Shown here piece by piece: positions 57,069 through 64,000 of a DNA stretch of 64,000 nt. A program made the position numbers and the translations under genes. The notes below the pieces were generated by a model, which searched no databases, was not told where the DNA came from, and was given only the letters and a program-made list of their open reading frames with translations. The stretch's first letter is position 1. The number at the start of each line of letters is the position of its first letter. The DNA is from Bremerella sp. P1. Lineage in GTDB: Bacteria; Planctomycetota; Planctomycetia; Pirellulales; Pirellulaceae. The DNA is taken from positions 3,745,814 through 3,809,813 of the forward strand of contig NZ_CP118164.1 in assembly GCF_028748185.1 (NCBI RefSeq), given 5' to 3'.

Positions 57069-58007
57069 CTAGGCTTTGGCTCGCGGATGAGCGAGTTCGT
57101 ACACGCCCTTCAGGGTTGCCGTACTCAAGTGCGTATAGATCTGCGTGGTGACCAGGCTTTTGTGTCCCAAAAGTTCCTGCACGCTGCGAATATCGGCACC
57201 TGCATCCAGCAGATGCGTGGCAAAGCTATGCCGCAATGTATGAGGGCTGGTCCTTAAATCGAGGCCTGCCTCTTTCAAGTATTTCTCGAGCATCCGTCCC
57301 ACGCTTCGCGTGGTGATGCGATTGCCGAACTTGTTGAGAAAGACGGGACGCTCTTTCAACTTTTCACTCTTCGGGCTGAGCTGGCGAAGGTCGAGCCATT
57401 TTTCGAGGGCAACCAGTGCATACGACCCAAGTGGAGCCAGTCGCTCTTTACGGCCTTTACCGCGAACACGTACCAGGCCATCGTGAAGATCGAGGTCGTT
57501 CTCGTTGATGCCGACCAGTTCGCTCACACGCAGACCCGCGCTGTAGGTGGTTTCGAGCATTGCCCGGTCACGAATTCCAGCAGATGAAGATCGAGGTGGA
57601 GCGTTCAAGAGCTTGCCGATTTCGTCGGTGCTCAGGAAGTGAGGAAGTTTCTGGCTCTTTCGCGGATTGCGAAGCGGCTTGGCGGGATTCTTTTCAACCA
57701 ACTGCTGCCGCTGGGCGAATTTGAAGAAGCTTCGCATCGAAGCCAATCGCCGGGCCACCGTGCTACTGGAGTAGCCTGCTTCGGAGACGGCGGAAACGTA
57801 GCCGCGGAGATCAAGCGTGGTAACTTCGCTGGGAGCAGGCTCCAAGGCGAAACTCTCTTCGAGATATTCCGCCAACGCGTCGAGGTCTTCGCCGTAGCTC
57901 TTGATGGTCAGGTCGGACGCATTTCGTTCGACCTGAAGATAGCGGAGGTAGCTATCAATGACACTACGCAAGCCCTGCATCGAGGAATTTGCGACGCGAT
58001 CAATCAA
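57069..58007 (-). CDS. XerC/XerD-type site-specific tyrosine recombinase
   Basis: This 312-aa protein is a full XerC/D recombinase: N-terminal SAM-like core-binding domain (about 12-100, DSYLRYLQVERNASDLTIKS) and catalytic domain with Arg (TYSAGLRVSELVG), the Lys region (RGKGRKERLAPLG), His-x-x-Arg (HTLRHSFATHLLDAG), His (LLGHKS) and nucleophile Tyr (TTQIYTH). It resolves chromosome dimers at dif. No phage or integron context is seen. The start is a TTG with GGAG eight bases upstream. It lies 15 bp after a small gene of the same strand and likely shares its transcript. Confidence 0.95.
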   Translation of the reverse strand: MIDRVANSSMQGLRSVIDSYLRYLQVERNASDLTIKSYGEDLDALAEYLEESFALEPAPSEVTTLDLRGYVSAVSEAGYSSSTVARRLASMRSFFKFAQRQQLVEKNPAKPLRNPRKSQKLPHFLSTDEIGKLLNAPPRSSSAGIRDRAMLETTYSAGLRVSELVGINENDLDLHDGLVRVRGKGRKERLAPLGSYALVALEKWLDLRQLSPKSEKLKERPVFLNKFGNRITTRSVGRMLEKYLKEAGLDLRTSPHTLRHSFATHLLDAGADIRSVQELLGHKSLVTTQIYTHLSTATLKGVYELAHPRAKA

Positions 58008-58022
58008 GGTGATAGCTCCGCG

Positions 58023-58328
58023 TTAGCTGAACTCGTCGAAGTCGAGGTGATCGGAATCGAGGCTCCCGATATCAATCGGCCCATTGGCGGGGAACTCGAA
58101 TCGCGGCTTGACTGCGGCATCGCTGGCGACCGGTTCGTCCTGATCGGCGGCTTGGGCGCGGATCTTTTGGCTGAGCACAGCGGCATCGTACCAAGTGAAA
58201 CTCAGTTCCGGATTACTCGCGTACCGTCCCAGCGTGCGAAGGGCTTCTGCCCTGCGCTGATCGCTGAATAGAAAGACGTAGCGTTCTTCACCCTTGACCA
58301 GTGCTAGTACGTTGATCTCTTCCGTCAC
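58023..58328 (-). CDS. Small protein of unknown function upstream of the recombinase
   Basis: This 101-aa protein is not recognised. It begins VTEEINVLALVKGEERYVFL and includes FLFSDQRRAEALRTLGRYAS, then an acidic, Asp-rich tail (GSLDSDHLDFDEFS). A GTG at 58326-58328 with GGGAGG upstream is preferred to the TTG seven codons earlier. It ends 15 bp before the recombinase gene, so the two are probably in one operon. Role unknown. Confidence 0.65.
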   Translation of the reverse strand: MTEEINVLALVKGEERYVFLFSDQRRAEALRTLGRYASNPELSFTWYDAAVLSQKIRAQAADQDEPVASDAAVKPRFEFPANGPIDIGSLDSDHLDFDEFS

Positions 58329-58377
58329 GTGTGGCAGCCTCCCAGACAATTCCTAAACTCATCCGTGGTAAAGAAGG

Positions 58378-59298
58378 TTATCGGCTTTCGCCCCACCGGA
58401 TCGCCAGTTGAGATTCACCAGCACCGCCACGAAGAGAGAGCATTTCTGTGATATGCGAGTAGCAACAGAAACGAATGAAATCGTTGCTACGATCAAGAAA
58501 ACCCTGCCAACCCCCATTACGCGCATCGTCCAGAAAAAAGTAATACTGTTCGGCACGTTCTGTGAGGTTAGAGTCATTTTCACTATAGCTCCGAATCTGC
58601 GAGATGATCGGGCCATCTTGCTGCAGCATCGGAGGTGGTTGAGTGCGTGGTGCATCGGGAATGAACCCGCTTGGATCAGGCCAATTCGGTGGGAGGCCTT
58701 CGACCGCGATTTGTTCGTTTTTCTCGGGGTTTTCAATGCGATCGTCGAGATCTGGCTCCGCGGGCGTCTGCGTCGCAAGTTGTTCGCGAGCGAGCGCGAA
58801 CTCCGCTTCCCAGACGTGCGATTCGGGAATGAATTCTTCACCGGCCGTGCCCCATGGCAGTCCATAGCCAGGCGGAATCGGATGGAATCCGGGATTGGTC
58901 GAGTACCAATTGATCGCGAGAGTCAAACGTTTCGGATAATAGGGCGTGTAGTCGGTCACCGAACCAACGACGACGGCATCGGCACCTAACATTTTTCCGA
59001 GGGCACGTAATTGTTCGACGTCGGTACCGTTATTGTTGCTTGCTTGCATCGCCCGCATGACGACACCTACCGGCACGACTTCAAAGCCACGGATCGATTG
59101 AAGCTCGCCGTAGTAGGCCAGCGTCACTTCGTCCATGTCGAGCGTGGGCACGTCGCTTTGATTGTTGAAGGGGACAATCGCGACGCGAGCGAGCTGCGGA
59201 AATGGATTGTGATAGATCGGCTTGTCGCGCACCTCGGGGATGGCGGCGCAGCCGCTGCATAGCAGAGTCAAACAGGCGATGGCGAACCAGGTACGCAC
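58378..59298 (-). CDS. Lipoprotein with CsgG/LpoB-like domain
   Basis: This 306-aa lipoprotein has signal and lipobox LTLLCSGC and then a domain (about 30-130) with ARVAIVPFNNQSDVPTLDMD and ALGKMLGADAVVVGSVTDYT, the pattern of LpoB/CsgG-type penicillin-binding-protein activators and related outer-membrane proteins. A Pro-rich, acidic middle and a short conserved C-terminus follow. It may help in envelope assembly. The gene is separate from the neighbour on its 3' side by 49 bp and from the PIG-L gene by 190 bp. Confidence 0.8.
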   Translation of the reverse strand: MRTWFAIACLTLLCSGCAAIPEVRDKPIYHNPFPQLARVAIVPFNNQSDVPTLDMDEVTLAYYGELQSIRGFEVVPVGVVMRAMQASNNNGTDVEQLRALGKMLGADAVVVGSVTDYTPYYPKRLTLAINWYSTNPGFHPIPPGYGLPWGTAGEEFIPESHVWEAEFALAREQLATQTPAEPDLDDRIENPEKNEQIAVEGLPPNWPDPSGFIPDAPRTQPPPMLQQDGPIISQIRSYSENDSNLTERAEQYYFFLDDARNGGWQGFLDRSNDFIRFCCYSHITEMLSLRGGAGESQLAIRWGESR

Positions 59299-59488
59299 GA
59301 GTGTGACAATCGTAGCAATTCAGGTAGCCCCCCTGATTTGCTGCATGCGCTTCGCGAATCCTTCGCCGCGCATGGTCCGATGTGTCTGTCATCGACGAGG
59401 TGGGCCTGTGCTCTTCACGCGAATCGATCCGATTTCGCGAATTGGAGAAAGTTTGACGCCGCTAGCGATGCTGGCAGAATGGCTCAAG

Positions 59489-60208
59489 CTACACCAGCGT
59501 GCTCATGCTTTGCATGCCAATCGGCTCTCGAGACGTGAAAGGTTCTCCGTAGCGAGTGCCAATCACCTTGCCCCAATACGAGGCTTCGTCATGTAGCTTG
59601 TCCAGAAACGTGGGGTACTCGGTCGGTCGCCCTTCGATGAACTGGCTGTGATAACAGCGGATCGAAGCCAGCTTCTGCTCCCAGTACTCGCTGATGTCGA
59701 GCACGAACGCCGGCTGGGGAGTCATCTTCAAGTGCACGCAGTAGTAGTTGTAGATTCGCTGCGGGTGAAAGGGCTCACCGGGCATGTCGGTCTTACTCAG
59801 CTTCGACCAGAAACGTGCCGCATCAACCAGCTGCGTTGCGGCCAGGTGATCGGGATGGGCATCTTCCCAGTAAGGAGCAAACAGCCAATTGGGTCTGAGC
59901 TGTCGGATGACTGAAGCCAGCTTCTCGCGGGCTGCTAGCGTTGCTTCCAGGCTGCGATTGGGAAGCCCTAGATTGTCTCGCCAATCGACTCCCAGAATCT
60001 CCGTCGCGGCAGTTGTTTCGGCGGCTCTCTTTTCTAGGCTGCCATAGGGGGTCGGTTCGCCTGAGGTCAGATCGAGGATGCCAACCTTTTTGCCTTCCGC
60101 TTTGAATTTGAGAATCGCACCTGCCATGCCCAGTTCAGCGTCGTCAGGATGGGGGGCGATTACCAGGATGTCGAGCGGTGTGGGGGTTTTCATTTGATCT
60201 GGAACCAT
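59489..60208 (-). CDS. PIG-L/LmbE-family deacetylase (BshB1-like)
   Basis: This 239-aa zinc hydrolase has the metal motif APHPDDAELGMAG near the N-terminus and HPDH near residue 119, as in N-acetylglucosamine deacetylases of the BshB1/MshB type, with length typical of BshB1. These make glucosaminyl-malate in bacillithiol synthesis. Whether bacillithiol is made here cannot be seen from this window. The ATG at 60206-60208 is used; a second ATG lies five codons later. Confidence 0.88.
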   Translation of the reverse strand: MVPDQMKTPTPLDILVIAPHPDDAELGMAGAILKFKAEGKKVGILDLTSGEPTPYGSLEKRAAETTAATEILGVDWRDNLGLPNRSLEATLAAREKLASVIRQLRPNWLFAPYWEDAHPDHLAATQLVDAARFWSKLSKTDMPGEPFHPQRIYNYYCVHLKMTPQPAFVLDISEYWEQKLASIRCYHSQFIEGRPTEYPTFLDKLHDEASYWGKVIGTRYGEPFTSREPIGMQSMSTLV

Positions 60209-60274
60209 GACTCGTTATCAGGTATTTACCACGGCACAAATTTTCATTTTTAGGGCCCTGCTGATTTCGCACCC

Positions 60275-60541
60275 ATGACCATCCGAACACTCGTTGTCAT
60301 GCTGACTCTTATTGCTATCGTCCCTGGTTGCCGCACATGGGGCTGGGGTGGGAAGCAATCAAAGCAGGATACCCATCTCGTCGATAACTTCACCGACAAC
60401 AAATCGGAGTCGAGTGAAGATCAGGAAGACGACTTTGTCGACTCCGCCACCTACGCCAAGAAGAATGGTCGAACCGATGACCCTGGCACAGGGCTGTCCG
60501 ACCGTTCTCGACAAATTGAACGGAACCTGGGTTACCGATAG
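60275..60541 (+). CDS. Small lipoprotein
   Basis: This 88-aa protein has a hydrophobic signal and a lipobox (MLTLIAIVPGC), then a short charged mature part rich in Asp, Glu, Ser and Lys. Not otherwise recognised. It is divergent from the PIG-L gene and convergent with the carboxypeptidase gene. Confidence 0.7.
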   Translation: MTIRTLVVMLTLIAIVPGCRTWGWGGKQSKQDTHLVDNFTDNKSESSEDQEDDFVDSATYAKKNGRTDDPGTGLSDRSRQIERNLGYR

Positions 60542-60565
60542 TTCGCTCTCGCGAAACGGATCGGT

Positions 60566-62086
60566 TTAGTGTTCGATGCCGTAGAGCGGGCCAAGTTTCG
60601 CACGAAGGTAGCGAATCAGCGGAGTCGAATCGATGGGATCGCCACAAACGCGTTCGACCAATTCAGCACCCGGGTAGCACTCGCCATGCTGATGGACGTT
60701 TTCTCGGAGCCAATCCAGCAGCGGCATGAATTCTCCGGCGGCAAACATGCCGTCCAGATCTCCCAGATCTTCGCGAGCTTGTTCCAATAGCTGAGCTGAG
60801 TAAATATTGCCCAGACTGTAGGTGGGGAAGTAGCCCATCAGGCCGGCGCTCCAATGGACATCTTGCAGGCAGCCATCGGCATCAGTGGTAGGCGTGATGC
60901 CGAGCTGTTGGGTGTACTTCTCGTTCCAAGCTCCCGGCAAGTCTTTCACCTGGAGGTCGCCAGAAAGAAGTGCTTGTTCCAGTTCGAAGCGGATAATAAT
61001 GTGCAAGTTGTAAGTCGCTTCGTCCGCTTCCACACGAATCAACGACGGAGCAACTTCGTTGATGGCGAAGTGGAAGTCACCGATCGGGACATCGCCCAGG
61101 GCTTCCGGGAACATCTTCTTGGCATCGCCATAGAAGTGGCTCCAGAAAGCGTAGCTGCGACCGACGATGTTTTCCCATAGTCGTGACTGCGACTCGTGAA
61201 TCCCCAGCGAAGCCGCATTGCCAGGTGGCAGGCCGAACCACTTTTTCGGCAGGCCTTGCTCGTACAACCCGTGGCCCGCTTCGTGTAGCGTCGAGAAGAA
61301 GGCCGAGGGGAAGAAGTTCTCGTCGTAACGCGTTGTGATGCGAATGTCGTAGGGACCGATCGTCGTGCAGAACGGATGGTGCGTGACATCGAGCCGGCCT
61401 GCCGAGAAGTCAAATCCGATTTGCGAGGCCGCCGACGTGCCAAGGACTTCCTGCTGGGCGATCGGGTAGTGCCGCTTCAGGATGTCCATATTCGGCTTGC
61501 GCCCGCTGTCCTTGATTTCGGCTACCAGCGGAACGAGTTGATCCTTCAGGGTCTCAAGCACACTGCGTACCTGGGAAGTCTTGGCTTCCGGTTCGTAGAA
61601 GTCGAGCAGAGCGTCGTACTGTTCGCCTTGGTAGCCGATTGCTTCCGCCGTTTCGCGGCTCAGGCTGATTAGCTTGTCGAGGATTGGCTCGAACGTGCCG
61701 AAGTTGTTTTCCGAGCGCGCTTTCACCCAAGTCTGCTGACCGATGATCCGGGCATGGCTGAACTCCTCGACCAGTCGCTTGGGCAGCTTGACCTGTTTCA
61801 GGTAGTCGCTCTTGATACGGCGAATCGTCGCTTCGGCCGGGCTGTTGGGCTCTTCGGTCAGCGGAGATTCGTGAAGTTCTTCCAGCCAGGCTCCGATCTT
61901 GGGATCGGTATTCCGGTCGTGAATGATTCCGGAAAGCAGCGTGATCTGATCGGCACGATACTCGCCGGCATTCTCGGGCAAAAGGACTCGTTCATCCCAG
62001 CCCAGCAGCGAATTGATATTCTCGAGCTTGGCTGTCTCGCGATAGTGGTCGCACAGTTGGTCGAAGATTTGCTGATGATCCGCCAT
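60566..62086 (-). CDS. M32 metallocarboxypeptidase (carboxypeptidase Taq)
   Basis: This 506-aa cytoplasmic zinc protease has the HExxH motif in STLHEAGHGLYEQGLP and a downstream HESQSRLWEN block with the third ligand Glu, both diagnostic of family M32, plus the DIRITTRYDENFFPSA strand ahead of the active site. It removes C-terminal residues from peptides with broad specificity. Length matches the family (about 500 aa). Start ATG at 62084-62086. It follows pheT by 56 bp on the same strand. Confidence 0.96.
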   Translation of the reverse strand: MADHQQIFDQLCDHYRETAKLENINSLLGWDERVLLPENAGEYRADQITLLSGIIHDRNTDPKIGAWLEELHESPLTEEPNSPAEATIRRIKSDYLKQVKLPKRLVEEFSHARIIGQQTWVKARSENNFGTFEPILDKLISLSRETAEAIGYQGEQYDALLDFYEPEAKTSQVRSVLETLKDQLVPLVAEIKDSGRKPNMDILKRHYPIAQQEVLGTSAASQIGFDFSAGRLDVTHHPFCTTIGPYDIRITTRYDENFFPSAFFSTLHEAGHGLYEQGLPKKWFGLPPGNAASLGIHESQSRLWENIVGRSYAFWSHFYGDAKKMFPEALGDVPIGDFHFAINEVAPSLIRVEADEATYNLHIIIRFELEQALLSGDLQVKDLPGAWNEKYTQQLGITPTTDADGCLQDVHWSAGLMGYFPTYSLGNIYSAQLLEQAREDLGDLDGMFAAGEFMPLLDWLRENVHQHGECYPGAELVERVCGDPIDSTPLIRYLRAKLGPLYGIEH

Positions 62087-62142
62087 GGTCTTTGCCTGGG
62101 CTAGAGATTAAATCGGTTTGCCGTGGGTTTTTAACGCAGGGC

Positions 62143-64000
62143 TTAGGCCAGCAACTTCGCGCCGGTTTCCTTGTCGCAGGCCGCCAAAATCTGGGCGATG
62201 GTCGCATCGGCTTCTTCGCCTGTCAGTGTGCGGTCGTAGGCCTGAAGGGTGACCGTAAAGAGGACACGCTTCTTGCCAGGGCCATCCTTCTTCGGATCGC
62301 GGAAGATCTCTTGGAACGTAACGACTTCCACCAGATCGCCTCCGGCCGAGTAACTGATGTCTTGCAGCTTCGACCAGCTGACGTCTTCATCGACGATCAA
62401 GTTCAAATCGCGATTCATCGCCGGGTGAGTGCTGAAATCTTGATGCTGTGGAATGAGGACAGCCAACTTCATCAACGCACCCAAGTCGAGTTCTGCGACC
62501 GTCGCTGGCTGCTGAAGGCCGAATGCCTTACGTGCCTTATCGCACACGACTCCGATGTAACCGAGCGTCGTGCTGTTGATCGTCAGATGAGCCCCCTGCC
62601 CTTCGGCGAAGATCGGGTCCGTGTAAGGAATCGTGTTGATCTTCACGTTCGGGTTGAGCATTCCGACCAGCCCTTCGATGACTCCCTTCAGCTCGAAGAA
62701 GTCACGTCCGCTGGTGATACCTACCATGTAACGCTCGTCCGGCAGCGCCTTGGGCTTGGGAAGGTAAACCTTGGCGATCTCATACAAGTCGATGTGGGTG
62801 TAGCTGAACTTCTCGTTGTTGCGACGTGCACCCAAGAGGCTCGGGATCAAACTCACGCGAAGGCGATCTTCCCCTTTGACCATCGGCATGCTGGTCGTCA
62901 GCGGCTCAGCGAGAGACCAGCCTTGGAAAGCTTTGGACCAGATGTCACTCACGATGCTACGGGTCAGGGTTTCATCAAAGCCCATCCCCAGCATGCCCAT
63001 GCGAATCTTGTTGCGCACGCGATCCAAGTCGCTTTGATGCGATGCACTGAGGGAAACACCAGCGTGTTCGGGAATCTGGTCGTAGCCGTGGATACGAGCC
63101 ACTTCTTCGACCAAGTCGACTTCGCGTTCGATATCGCGTCGCCAACTGGCCGGAATCACGGTGATCGCCTTTTCGCTTTGCTGCGTGACTTCGTTGCCCA
63201 GGCGTTCCAGGATGCGGCGAACTTCGGGCTGGTAAACATCAATACCCAAGATTCGCGGGATCTGCGACAGACGCAAGGTGACCGACTTACGGGCACTCGG
63301 CTGCGACCCGGCATAGACGTGGCCTTCACACACTTCGCCGCCAGCCGTATCGACGATCAGTTCGCAGCAGCGTCGGCTGGCCCAGTCGATCATCTCAGGA
63401 TCGACCCCTCGTTCAAAACGATACGAAGAGTCACTCTTCAGTTTGAGCCGGCGCGAGGTTGTGCGTACCGGCAAAGCAGCGAATTGAGCCGCTTCGATTA
63501 AGAGGTCGGAGGTCATCTCGGTAACTTCCGTCTCTTTGCCACCCATTACGCCGGCCAGAGCGACGGCACCATTCTTGTCGGCGATTACATAGTCGTCGGT
63601 ACTCAACAGGTACTCGCGATGATCGATCGCCAGGAACTTCTCGTCGTGCTCGGCCTTGCGAACGCGAACGGTGTCTCCGGTGAGCTTGTCCATATCGAAC
63701 GCATGGAGCGGCTGACCGATTTCCATGAGAACGTAGTTGGTGGCGTCGACCACGTTGTTGATGGTGGGAATACCGATCGTACGCAGGCGATTGACCATCC
63801 AGGCTGGGCTGTCCCCAATGGTCACGCCGGTGATGCTTCGGGCGATGTACCGTGGACAGAACTCTTCGTCTTCGATTTGAACGATCTTAGAGCAAGCTCC
63901 CCCGGTCGAAACTTTCGAGATGTCGGCGCTGGGGACCTTCAGGTCGAGGTCGAACAGCACGCCGACTTCGCGGGCGATCCCGATATGGCCGAGCCAATCG
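62143..64000 (-). CDS. pheT: Phenylalanyl-tRNA synthetase beta subunit (partial, N-terminus off right edge)
   Basis: About 619 residues are visible, running to the stop at 62143-62145. The frame is open to the window edge (GHIGIAREVGVLFDLDLKVP). The B3/B4 editing domain (about residues 20-170 of the visible part), B5 region (VTLRLSQIPRILGIDVYQPE) and the catalytic-like core (DIEREVDLVEEVARIHGYDQIPEHAG) are clear; the C-terminal ferredoxin-like anticodon-binding domain ends in TLTGEEADATIAQILAA. PheT pairs with PheS to charge tRNA-Phe. The N-terminal tRNA-binding domain is outside the window. The carboxypeptidase gene follows. Confidence 0.96.
   Translation of the reverse strand, partial: DWLGHIGIAREVGVLFDLDLKVPSADISKVSTGGACSKIVQIEDEEFCPRYIARSITGVTIGDSPAWMVNRLRTIGIPTINNVVDATNYVLMEIGQPLHAFDMDKLTGDTVRVRKAEHDEKFLAIDHREYLLSTDDYVIADKNGAVALAGVMGGKETEVTEMTSDLLIEAAQFAALPVRTTSRRLKLKSDSSYRFERGVDPEMIDWASRRCCELIVDTAGGEVCEGHVYAGSQPSARKSVTLRLSQIPRILGIDVYQPEVRRILERLGNEVTQQSEKAITVIPASWRRDIEREVDLVEEVARIHGYDQIPEHAGVSLSASHQSDLDRVRNKIRMGMLGMGFDETLTRSIVSDIWSKAFQGWSLAEPLTTSMPMVKGEDRLRVSLIPSLLGARRNNEKFSYTHIDLYEIAKVYLPKPKALPDERYMVGITSGRDFFELKGVIEGLVGMLNPNVKINTIPYTDPIFAEGQGAHLTINSTTLGYIGVVCDKARKAFGLQQPATVAELDLGALMKLAVLIPQHQDFSTHPAMNRDLNLIVDEDVSWSKLQDISYSAGGDLVEVVTFQEIFRDPKKDGPGKKRVLFTVTLQAYDRTLTGEEADATIAQILAACDKETGAKLLA

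Noticed and set aside
57069-58007. Phage or integron integrase
   Set aside because: Both domains and the catalytic set fit XerC/D, and there are no attachment sites, cassette genes or phage genes nearby.
62092-63501. 469-codon open frame opposite pheT
   Set aside because: It is a shadow of the PheT coding sequence with no plausible start site or family.

Overview
The window reads as chromosomal DNA of a planctomycete, most likely family Pirellulaceae (Blastopirellula/Bremerella/Rhodopirellula-like). The evidence is the set of families that mark this group: a DUF1559 protein with a prepilin-type N-terminus, a DUF1501 protein beside a DUF1549/DUF1553 planctomycete cytochrome-like protein, ECF sigma factors paired with FecR-type membrane proteins, two formylglycine-type sulfatases, and Tat-exported Gfo/Idh/MocA oxidoreductases. 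I see no phage, insertion sequence, CRISPR array, rRNA or tRNA gene.

Layout. 1-6.8 kb: an amino-sugar locus with a DUF1559 surface protein, nagB, a short nagA, a LacI-type repressor and two exported Gfo/Idh/MocA proteins. Four copies of an 18-bp palindrome, TGATGTC-N4-GAYATCA or close to it, lie in its promoter regions and look like the operator of the repressor. 6.8-11.1 kb: a FadL-like outer-membrane protein behind a leader with repeated hairpin-like elements, an Hpt/HD-GYP response-regulator pair, and a SAM methyltransferase. 11.5-17.5 kb: one 1981-residue kinase fusing a degenerate Ser/Thr-kinase domain, an AAA ATPase, TPR-like repeats, GAF, histidine kinase and two receivers. 17.5-27.1 kb: two consecutive sigma/FecR modules on the minus strand, one serving the LamG-FecR, cytochrome-like and DUF1501 genes, the other a FecR protein and a sulfatase.

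27.3-40.2 kb: an NTF2-like secreted protein and a Pro/Gly/Ser/Arg repeat surface protein, a second sulfatase, a TcmP-like methyltransferase, a K+ channel, an RND efflux pump with its membrane-fusion lipoprotein, an unrecognised secreted 505-residue protein and a stand-alone M41-like metallopeptidase. 40.5-48.5 kb: a compact chemosensory operon (MshEN-like protein, CheA-REC, CheW, chemoreceptor, CheB, CheR). 48.6-64 kb: housekeeping and accessory genes (calcineurin-like phosphoesterase, cupin, aldo/keto reductase, TfoX-N, K+/H+-type antiporter, GH5 glycosidase, FAD amine-oxidase-like protein, DUF4261, XerC/D recombinase, lipoproteins, PIG-L deacetylase, M32 carboxypeptidase and the C-terminal part of PheT).

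Working together: NagA then NagB turn N-acetylglucosamine-6-phosphate into fructose-6-phosphate, while sulfatases, GH5 and exported oxidoreductases fit a marine polysaccharide-degrading lifestyle. The giant hybrid kinase ends in a receiver and has no Hpt domain; a free Hpt protein and an HD-GYP response regulator lie about 2.6 kb upstream, so a phosphorelay ending in c-di-GMP breakdown is plausible. The MshEN-like protein at the head of the chemosensory operon offers a possible second c-di-GMP link.
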